Assembly (NCBI GenBank): GCA_037367405.1
Contig: JAZKJV010002627.1
Coordinates: 124,001 to 188,000 of the forward strand
Source of the DNA: Ottelia alismoides
Lineage: Eukaryota > Streptophyta > Magnoliopsida > Alismatales > Hydrocharitaceae
DNA: 64,000 nt
Direction of reading: 5' to 3'
Notes under the pieces: model-generated
What the model was told of the DNA's origin: nothing
The model's input: the letters and a program-made list of their open reading frames with translations, nothing else
Databases searched by the model: none
Part shown: in pieces, positions 55,436-64,000 of the stretch
Numbering within the stretch: the first letter of the stretch is position 1
How the letters are laid out: each line of letters opens with the position of its first letter
Position numbers and translations under genes: made by a program

Positions 55436-56111
55436 TTACGAGAGATAGACAGAGGGAAACGAAAGCAAATATACAACATAGTGGATGTACAGAGGTAAAG
55501 AATGTCGAAAGCGAACCTTCTTGCGGGACCGCTGAGGAATATATCTGACAAGATGTAGGTTAACATCGGGGTCCTCAGATGACACAAACCTATCAGGGTC
55601 GACATGGTAAAGGTCCTCAGTGGTCCTAGGGGTATGTGAAGGCATAGGCGGGTCAGTGGAAGTAGTGTAGCTAGGTATGGCCTTGGGTGTCTCACTTATG
55701 TCGGAGTGAAAAGGGATGAACACATCATCAGAAGTATTAGAGTTAAGGTCTTCCTACGAGGTATCTCCTAGGTCAAAACCAAAAGGAACGAATTCATCTA
55801 TGGAAGTAGTCGAATCATGTTCATCCTTGAGAGTCTTAACCGGATCATCATCTTCATCAAAAAGCCTGAATTCCGGAATAAAAGCAACCAAATCAAATTC
55901 GACCTTAGTCTCATCTGAATCTAAGTGAACAGGAATGGACTCGTCAGTGAAAGAAGTCAAGTCATGTCCATCCTTTTCAGTTTCTGAATCTGCCTTCGCT
56001 CTAAGATATCAATCGTGTAAATCCTGCAGATGTCATCAACACATCGCCAAACGCCAGAAGAAGGAACTCCAGGGTCCATGCTTTCCGAGTCTTCCTTATG
56101 GGGAGGAATTC
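55436..56111 (-). pseudogene. C-terminal extension of the N4 Gag-protease protein
   Basis: Collinear with the N3 extension. It has acidic blocks (FTDESIPVHLDSDETKVEFD, FIPEFRLFDEDDDPVK) and the basic tail IPQRSRKKVRFR near 55530-55495, after which the frame runs on to about 55436. It is broken by several frameshifts. Domain not recognised. Confidence 0.62.
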
Positions 56112-56690
56112 TCAAGTCTCAGTGGAGTCCAACATACAGAAAAAGTCTATGACCGTCTCGTCAAGGTCATGGTCCTTGGTGTCAGCTAGAATGGGTGAAG
56201 TCACGTAAGGTGAAGGTCTCTGGTCAATAGTGGGTACAGTGATGATCACTTTGTTTTCGTCAACAGGACGGAAGTGAATCTCTCTGAATCCATAGTCAAT
56301 AAAAACCCTCGTAGAGGCGAGGAACGGTCGTCCCAGGACGATTGGAGCGTTCTCCCCAATGGAGATCTCCATGGACAATATGACAAAATCAACATTGTAC
56401 CTCGTGCCTTGAATCGAAATGATGGCATTTTCAAGGTTACCCTTCAGCCTCTTGACAGATCCATCAACAAACTGAACGATCATCCAGATTTTCTTGAGAG
56501 GCCCTAAGTGAAGAGATTGTACCATCGAGAAGGGTAAGATGCTAATCGAAGCACCACCGTCGAGGAGAGTGCGATCACATGTGTTGTCAGAGATGGTGCG
56601 GCTAATGAAAGGTGTAGTTGTGTTCCTTTTCCTAAGAATGGGACGGTCTGTGATAGCGTGGGCAGTGGCCATGGTCAAGATATGACACTC
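56112..56690 (-). pseudogene. Retropepsin-like domain of N4
   Basis: A 188-codon open stretch with LTMATAHAITDRP, the active-site block LLDGGASISILPFSMV (56567-56520), HLGPLKKIWMIVQFVDGSVKRLKG and IVLGRPFLASTRVFIDYG. This is the only one of the five protease domains in the window that keeps the D-x-G-A-S order expected for the lineage. A stop near 56112 ends the open part. Confidence 0.85.
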
Positions 56691-57416
56691 AGATCTGATT
56701 CCCTACTTTCTCTTCTCATGATGAGGAGTAGATAATTGGGTCATGGCCTGGTGAAGTGGGGCATCAATGATCTCATGAATAGAGGCCACCACTTCAAGTT
56801 CAGTCAATATTTTTTCGAATTTTTGGATCTCCTCCATACAAGGGAGGAGATCGGAATCATCATATACACGAGGAATGCCAAGAGCAGTCTATACAGCGGC
56901 ATCCTCGGGGTCAGAGAAGGGACATAAAGTGAATGAGTGCGTGGGTGAATGGTCTAGCAAGTGGGCACTCTCCTCATAGTCTGATTCACCCAAAGGTCTC
57001 CTGAATTCTCTTTAGGTTTTTAAATTTTTCTTATTTTTTTGTATTTTGGGGATTGCAAGCTCTCATAGGAATCCTCGAGTGAACCCATATCATCAAATGG
57101 TGGAATATCATAGTCGCTCTTATTGATTCTAGTGAGGTCGTCAATCCTCTATCTCATATGATCCATCATCTGGGTCAAGTGCTCAAGGGGGGACTCCAAG
57201 AAAGGTGACTCCAACAGATCAGTCTTGGGTGAACATGAAGGTGGAAAATGTGAAGGCAGAAGTAGATGTGGATAGAAGTCTAAGGGTTGATATTGTGGTT
57301 GAGGAAGATATATTAGAAAAAGTAGGAGGAAAATCCTCTTGGAAAAAGTGAGGTGGACCAGCTGGAGGGTACGAAGGATCCGTAAAGTTCGGATAGAAAT
57401 CGCTCCAGTCAGCCAT
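56691..57416 (-). pseudogene. Gag-like N-terminal part of N4
   Basis: It starts at ATG 57416-57414 (MADWSDFYPNFTDPSYP), which matches the N3 start. It is Pro-, Ser- and Phe-rich at first (GPPHFFQEDFPP), then frameshifts, with the Gag text continuing around 57190-57130 (LTQMMDHM) and the Lys-rich stretch near 57060-57000. No zinc knuckle. Shorter open frames on the plus strand at 56736-56927 are shadows. Confidence 0.62.
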
Positions 57417-58747
57417 CTCAAAATCAAAAGGAAATGATTCCGGAGAGCATGAAGGTCAAATCAAGAGAAGTGAAAAAAAGGCACCAATAAGCAGAGGCCA
57501 TCTAGAATGCACACAAACAATCACAAACGAACTCACACAAATCAAACACACCCCTCAATTAAGCTACTCAACTCGGTGGAGATCGCAAAATTGCGGTCTT
57601 TTATCTTGTATGTTTTAGAGTTAGGTGAGAAGTCAAAAATTGCACAAACACTTAGGAGACTGAATAGGATTTGGCACTAATCCTTAGTGTGTGTGCAAGA
57701 AAATAAAAGTGAAGACAATGAGGGGATTACTCACCCCAAGACAAGATTTTTCTTTTTAGTCAGTTTTAGGGTCAAGTAATGTTAGCAGTCCCAATTTTAT
57801 TTGATTATCACTTTTTTGGATTTTTAGTGAGAAATGCACGCGCCTAACGAGGAATCAATTTTACTTAACACCTAGATTGGCAAAATCAAAGGGAGAGTCG
57901 AAAAAGCAATGCACGTGGCAGCTAAAGCGTAAATGCTCACCTTGCCTTCAGCACTCTACATGCAAAGATGCTCAGCACAATTAAAACCTAACTATATGCA
58001 AATGCAGCTGATGAAATCGTCCTAAGTTCAGGAATTGCTATTATCGTGAAGAACCTGTACTAAAGACTTAAAATTGAACCAAAATGTCCAGTCTTGGAGT
58101 CTCCTTGGGGCCCACCACAATGGGTCCTGCAAGCATTTTATGGAGGACTCTCACGGCGCGGGGGTTCCGAGACTAAGTGAGAAGTAGTTCGATTTGACTA
58201 AGTCCAAAGGTCACGATAGGCACAGGCAAATATAATTAGGTGTTTGGCCTTAGTCTATCGTCAAGAAATCCTAAAGCTAAGGGCTCAGTCACACAAAAGA
58301 AATAAAACAAAATTGGGAAACAAAATAAAAAAATGCGATGAAAACTGACAAAACCGCAGTGAGCCCCCATGTTAACAAACACTAGGAAATTGGGCCCGAA
58401 TATCCAGAGTCCAGATCACATGTATTATTACAAATTAAATGGTCTCTCTCTCTTACTTGAATAACACAAATAAATAAATACACAAAATATGCTCAAAATG
58501 TGGTTGTCTTCTCAAGTCCTGCAATCCTCCTTTGATGCTATGTCAGAATCTCACACCGCCTTCACGTGGGTACGCAGGCACCTTGGGTGGAGTGCCTCCT
58601 TCGATCTGCGGTTCCTCGCACAAAGTCAATAATAGAGGGTTATTAGACGAGTCAAACAATTATATCAAATAAAAGGTATTAAATAAAACACAAAAATGGA
58701 CAAATAAATCACACTCAATAAATAATCCCAATCTATGTGTTGTTGCT
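57417..58747 (-). other. Leader region of N4
   Basis: 1.3 kb, non-coding. It has TGTGTGAGTTCGTTTGTGATT (split by substitutions in N3) before the gag start on the minus strand. The 20-mer of the N2 and N3 leaders was not found here. Confidence 0.65.
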
Positions 58748-58764
58748 CCCCGACAACAGTGCCA
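58748..58764 (-). other. Primer-binding site of N4 (tRNA-Asp)
   Basis: The minus strand reads TGGCACTGTTGTCGGGG, with three changes from the tRNA-Asp complement, all consistent with decay of CG sites. It is two bases from the LTR. Confidence 0.82.
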
Positions 58765-58766
58765 TT

Positions 58767-61700
58767 TGTTGAAGTGGATTTTGCAGAGGTTGCGTTCATT
58801 CACAAGGCAAATCAACAATCATTGAGTTGACCTCACACGAAACCTCACTTCAGACAACAATTAACCCACAATTCAAAATCAAGAAATGAAAGTAAATATG
58901 CTGAGTTAAAATTTATTATAACTCTACAACAAAGATGTGTATAGGTGCAAGTATGTGTAGAGCATCGAACACTGGGAACATGCAGGATAGATCGGGCAAA
59001 AATGCTCACGAAAGTGAATGTGATGTATTTGTCTATATATGTGCTCTTTTTGTGGGTTTTTAGTTTTCACCTTTTTATTTTTTATTTTATATTTTTTTTA
59101 TTTTTATTTTTAATTTTTTTGCAATTTCTTTACATAATTTATATTTTTTTTATATTTTCCTTTTTTTTAACATAGATAATAAGTTATAAAATATATATAC
59201 ACTATAAGCTAGGGTTGCAATAAAAATTGATAAAAAAAATAAAAAATAAGAAAATAATATTTTTGGGTTTCTCATATTTTTCTACTATTTTTGTGATTTT
59301 AAGGATTTTTGCTAATTTTTATAAATTTTTAAAGTCAAAAATACTCTAAAACAGGGATAAAATAAATACCCGAAATTAAATTGGACATATAAAATATAAA
59401 ACAGAATCAAAATTTTTCCAAATAAATTTAAAATAATAATAATAATAACATAGGGAAAATTTAGAAACAGAAAATGTGATTTTTGGATTTCTTTTAAGGA
59501 TTTTATAAATTTTTATAAAGGTTTTTAGGCTTTTTCAAGTTTTTAGAGTTTTCTTTTATATTTTATGTTATTTTTAGTTTCAAGGTCAAAGATAAAAAAA
59601 TACACAAAATATATTTTTTGAGATATTTTCAAAAAGTTTTTATATTTTTTTATGAATTTTCTTTTGCAAATAGGGATAAAATAGATGTTTTTGATTTTTT
59701 ATAAATAATAAAAATCTTCAAAATGCAAAATAAAAATAATGGTGTGAAAGCATAATGCAACAGGAAGCTACCTCTATTGTTTGGGATTTTTTCAAGTTAA
59801 TTTGCTATTTAAAATAAATCCAATCAACAAAGAGAAACTACACTTCCAGCAAGGGCATAAGTGTAAATAATAAGAAATCTAGGGGCCAAAGTGCACATAT
59901 CACAGAAATATATAACCGAAAATAAAATTACAGGACCAATTACAAATAGACAAAGCCTCGAGGGCCCTCCTGCAGATGCACCAAAATCACGTGTGTGAAC
60001 ACTTGCTCCACTAGCGGGGGCCAAAATACGAATATCCAAAAACCCAGGGGCTTATTTGCAATATTACCAAACGTTTACACTGAACACAAAAGTTCTGGTA
60101 CTAAGACAAAATACGCAAACCCCAAAGGATCTCGCTACAAAATCGCACCTCACGTGATGCGTCACGTGAGGTGACGTGGCGAGGATCTAAAGGTAAATAT
60201 AGAAAGTACAGGGGGGTTTTTGCAAGTTTAACAAAATAATAATAATTGCAAATGAAAGTTTTCTGCATCAAATAGTAAATACAAAAACACAAAGGGGGTT
60301 GATGCAAAATACCCCTCCAAAGCACGGATCGGATGACTGACGGCGCACCACTTGCCATGCGGCACATCCACAAGTGACGATGACAGTTCGCGATCCTACG
60401 ACTGAGATCAGATCACCCCACGGATCTGATGGTCTGGTGCAGGAATAATCCAATAGTCCTTGATTAAACTGGGCAACGACCCTGATCGGACGGTGGATAG
60501 AGGATAGGGAAGAACAGGGAGGAACTCCAGCGAATCGAAGTTCCCCGGCCCGGATCCTCCTCTTACGTGGTCTTCTGAAGCACAAAAACAGTCGAGTCGA
60601 CTCCTGCAGGTCTCCCCTAAGTGCTAGCTATGTGAAAACACTCCATCGATAGCCGGAATTCTCCCAGGAGATTGGCAGAGCACAAGGCTCCCGACTACCT
60701 TCGACAGGTATTCAAAATTGCCTCTGGGCGCGCGTGAAGGTGCAAGATCTCCAAAAAAGAGTTAAGAGGGTCCTGGGCAAACTGTCGCGACCCTCCACCG
60801 TACGTGGAAGGCAGAGACTAGTTGGGAAACTACGGTCGATGTTCACCGGAGGCGAGCTCCTGTGAACGGCGGGTGAACGATTAACGACAAAAACGCAATC
60901 AAAAATTAATCTAGATGCATGAGATAACCCTAACTACTAATTTTAAGCTAACAAAATGATGAAAAGTACCTCACTTGGTCAGAGACAAGGAAGAACAGAC
61001 CTCGACGACAGTGGGCCGTAGATGGGGGTGGAGCCGCCCTAAGACGTCACTTGTAGTCGCTCAGGTTGGCTAGAGGATGACCCGTCACGACCTCCGATCC
61101 TGAGCACAAGGAAGGAGGGCCAAGCTAGGTCAAGGAAAGATAAGGGGGTCGGTTATGTACAAGACCAGGGTGGTGAGAAGAACGAGGCGTATCTCGTGAT
61201 GTAGTGATGCAGTCTCTAATACAATCCATGGGTGTGTAAGGTGGATCACCAAGGAGAAAAAGACGTGAAGAGTGTGAGACCAAATGATCAAAGGAGCGGC
61301 CTCAAAAAATGGTTGAAAATGGGCAAAAACCAGACTCTGACAGGCTGTAGACCTCGGTCAGAGAGTTGACCGAGGTCAACCAACGAGCGATTCTGGTTGG
61401 TCCACGTGGACCAAACAGAAAAATCCATGGAAAAAAGATTTATAAAATCAATTTAAAATAATAAATGATTTTATTAATTATAGGTTACAAAATAAAAAAT
61501 ATTTATTATTTTCTGAATTATTTTATTTATGATTTTTATTATTTTTTAGAGGTTTAAAAGTACAAGTTGCTTTTTAGGGACTATATATAGGTATTCTCAT
61601 CTATATATTTTAATCCTTTATTTTTATTTTGTATTTTTAAGTTTATTATTTAGTTTATTATCTTATATATTTATAACTTATTTTTATAAACTTAAATATA

Positions 61701-62571
61701 TTTTTATTTTATTTTTTTGATGTATTTTATACAGTTAAATAAATAGGCATATTATCTATATATGTATAGATATAGGTATTTTGCCTATGTAATTTCTTTA
61801 AGTATTTTATTTAAATGTTTTATTTAATGTTTTATTCCTGTTTTAATGTGTACATATATTATAAGTAATATTTACAAAATTATAAAAACAAATAAAATAA
61901 TAAAAATAATAAATAATAAATAAAATGAATATTTTAATCGGTATAGCTATACAATAAGGGTCCAAAACCTAATTTTCACACCGTAACTCCAAAACATACG
62001 AAACCTCCTTCATTAAATAGCTTGTTTAAAAGTATATACAATTAAAGGTCATTTTGATATATTTGAGTTTTTTGAGAGATATGGGTCTGGGAAGTTGGGA
62101 TTTGGGAAATTTATTCAGATCATAACTTTTATTCTGTATATTATTTTTATGTGAAATAAATTTTGTATTTTTCTATATTTAATTATCTACAACTTTCATG
62201 TTCAAAGTTTCTTTATTTGAAGTATAAAATTGGAACTTAAAATAGGTCCCAAAAATGAATAAAAATGAATTAAATAAAAGGAATTTTTATTGTATTTTGG
62301 CCCTTATCTCCCCCTACTTTATTCCTTGTCGACCTAGTCATCGAGATGCCTAGGTATCGAGGTTTTGGGTCATAAATTATTTTCAATATTTTATTCTTTT
62401 TCTTTTCTTTTCTTTATTCTATAATTTTGGCTTTAAATACAGTATTTTATACACATTTTGTACACAAATGCATGAATTCTAAAGTGCCTAAATTAATGGT
62501 ATTTACACACATTTACTAGGGTTTTTAAGGCCAAAATGATAGAATAAAGGTGATGAAATAGAGATTCGTCA
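58767..62571 (-). repeat. 5' LTR of N4 (LTR-B, 3805 bp)
   Basis: On the minus strand it starts TGACGAATC (62571) and ends CCACTTCAACA (58767). It contains AT-rich low-complexity sequence (59040-59700), the G-box inverted repeat at 60146-60173, a GC-rich island at 60300-61240 and a TTTTC run near 62397-62420. Open frames at 58945-60585 are not genes. Confidence 0.92.
60146..60173. promoter_or_regulatory. Perfect 12-bp G-box inverted repeat in the N4 LTR
   Basis: Arms CACCTCACGTGA and TCACGTGAGGTG surround TGCG. Each arm contains CACGTG. It is equivalent to 40415-40446 of the solo LTR. Confidence 0.6.
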
Positions 62572-64000
62572 CCTGATCGACCAGGAATAAAGTAGGGGGA
62601 GATAGGGTCATTAATCAAAAAATCCAAAAAAATGTGTGTTGTGTGTATTTGTAATCTTACACTATTTTATTTGTACAGAAATTGACCTCAAATTAAATAG
62701 TTTTAAAAACAAAAGTAGTAAAAAAATGTTTCGTAATTAATAAAAATGTTTGCAAAATAAAACCATGTACATAATAAAAGTAACCACACTTGGAAAAAGC
62801 CATTAAGTGATAATTGAAAGACAATTTTGGCTCCATATAAACTCAAATTGAATCAAACTCAGCTTCCATTGTATTCTAAAATTAAATTATCTTTAAAATG
62901 GCTGTGATTTCATAATTTTTGGAGTTACGGTTGTAAAGTCTGTTTTCTAGGGTGGTTTGTGCTATTTTACCATTTATTTGTACATATTGTATTTGTAAAT
63001 ATTTTACTAATTATTTAAAATAAAAAAAATAAAATAAATAAAAATTTTAACCCAAAAAAACTAATTTCCTTATTTAACTATGTATATAATGTATCATATA
63101 TATAGTATATGTATATAGTTGCTATTCTTAAATAACCACCACAAAAAATAAAAAAATTTAACAATTTTTATTCTATTTAATTAGTGACGAAAATATAAAA
63201 AAATAATTTTTGTAAATAATTTTAACTTTATCTCGTTTCAATTTTTTTTCTCTTATATCTTTTCTTCATTCAAAATATCAAAAAAAATCAAACTCCATTC
63301 TTTATCTATTAATATGGCTCCTCCTCCCTCATTTTCAACTTGATCAATCTTTAGTGAGGGGAGCCTTTTCTCCAAGAGCTATCTTGTCGCAGAAGGTTGC
63401 CTAGCCTCGGAGTCGACCGATGATAGCGAATCGGCCTTTGTCGAGGCAATCACGGTCTTTTTCGCTCCTAAGGTGAGATCCATTAGTTTTTTTTCTTCTC
63501 TTATTTTTAATCTAGGATTAATCATAGTTTTATTTTTTTTCGCATTTTTTCCTTGTTGTCATTTTCTTTCCTCTAGATCTTAGAATCCTTCTTGATTTCA
63601 TCCGAATCCGACTCGATTATTCATTTCACATCTCGATCTATTCGTGTTCTTTTCTACCTCGCACGATCTCTCACCTCTGACCACACACAGTGGTCAGAGA
63701 TCTGGTTCCATCCGTCATTTTCCTCGGAACCGTATTCATTCACGTCTTCCGTTGTGATTTTGGGATCGAGCTGTCATGCTCGCATCCTAATTGTTTATAA
63801 ATAAAAAATAAAAAATATAAAAACAATATTTTTCTTCTTTCTAACATTTGTTTTGCATGATAAATAAAAAGTTTTTAACAAAAAGAAAAGGAAAAAAAAT
63901 AAAAAAAATAAAGTTGTTGCCGTTTCTGTTTTTCTTTAAAAAATAAAAAAATTCTCTCTTTGTTTATGTTTTTACAAAAATAAAAAAAACATCAGTCGCG
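62572..64000 (+). repeat. LTR-C fragment, probable 3' LTR of N3, runs off the window
   Basis: It matches the N3 5' LTR from position 43959 onward: CCTGATCGACCAGG, AGTAGGGGGAGATAGGGTC, the TATA-like region near 63310, CTCCTAAGGTGAGATCC near 63465, and TTTGTTTTGCAT near 63847. The first 259 bp of LTR-C are missing. The open frame 63592-63804 lies in the GC-richer part and is not a known gene. Confidence 0.85.

Larger units (their letters stand above)
50670..62571 (-). mobile_element. Element N4: non-autonomous LTR-B element (minus strand)
   Basis: On the minus strand: 5' LTR 62571-58767, primer-binding site 58764-58748, leader, Gag-protease gene 57416-55436, six hairpins, 3' UTR, polypurine tract 52808-52794, 3' LTR from 52793 cut at 50670. 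About 1.7 kb of the 3' LTR (equivalent to 58767-60460) is missing at the junction with N3. The Gag-protease protein is related to that of N3 although the LTRs belong to different families. No polymerase or integrase. Confidence 0.88.

Noticed and set aside
1..64000. Host genes, tRNA genes, rRNA genes
   Set aside because: All sizeable coding text belongs to retrotransposons. The tRNA-like matches are only the short primer-binding sites. No cloverleaf was seen.

Overview
The window is plant (angiosperm) repeat DNA made of long-terminal-repeat retrotransposons inserted into one another. I found no host gene, tRNA or rRNA gene. The coding islands belong to the Ty3/gypsy OTA clade and look most like the Athila lineage: a PR domain with the order D-x-G-A/S-S, RT with an MDD box, RNase H, an integrase with HHCC and D,D(35)E, and primer-binding sites complementary to the 3' end of tRNA-Asp. 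Three LTR families of about 3 to 4 kb occur, called here LTR-A, LTR-B and LTR-C. I cannot name the species.

Layout. A host element H (Athila-type, + strand) runs through most of the window in pieces: gag at 9371-9830; gag end, PR, RT, RNase H and IN at 33454-38029; 3' UTR at 38030-39199 and 43132-43699. It has been split by four insertions. (1) Element A (+, autonomous type, LTR-A) ends at 9370 and is itself interrupted by a minus-strand LTR-B element at 1-2734. (2) Element N2 (-, LTR-A, 9831-33453, target duplication GTAGC) carries element N1 (+, LTR-A, 11014-22366, target duplication GGGAG) inside its 3' LTR. (3) A solo LTR-B lies at 39200-43131 (target duplication AGTAG). (4) Element N3 (+, LTR-C, from 43700) carries element N4 (-, LTR-B, 50670-62571), and LTR-C resumes at 62572. 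The outer ends of H and A are predicted to lie outside the window.

N1 to N4 encode only a Gag plus protease-like protein with an extra C-terminal region and have no RT, RNase H or IN. They look like non-autonomous elements that would need enzymes from relatives such as A and H. They share long non-coding blocks with those relatives: a leader motif, a 3' box, a pair of GGCTACACTGG boxes and, most strikingly, a tandem array of stem-loops.

The main unexplained structure is that array. Downstream of the last coding region in all six elements there are three to six hairpins about 100 nt apart. Each has arms like CTATACTTAGG and CCTAAGTATAG followed by a run of G. The right arm plus G run matches the polypurine tract next to the 3' LTR (TTAAGTATAGGGGG in the LTR-A elements). 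The fourth hairpin has a stem of about 23 bp and is followed by a TATATA palindrome. I count 24 hairpins. All coding regions are decayed by stops and frameshifts, many stops being explainable as C-to-T changes.
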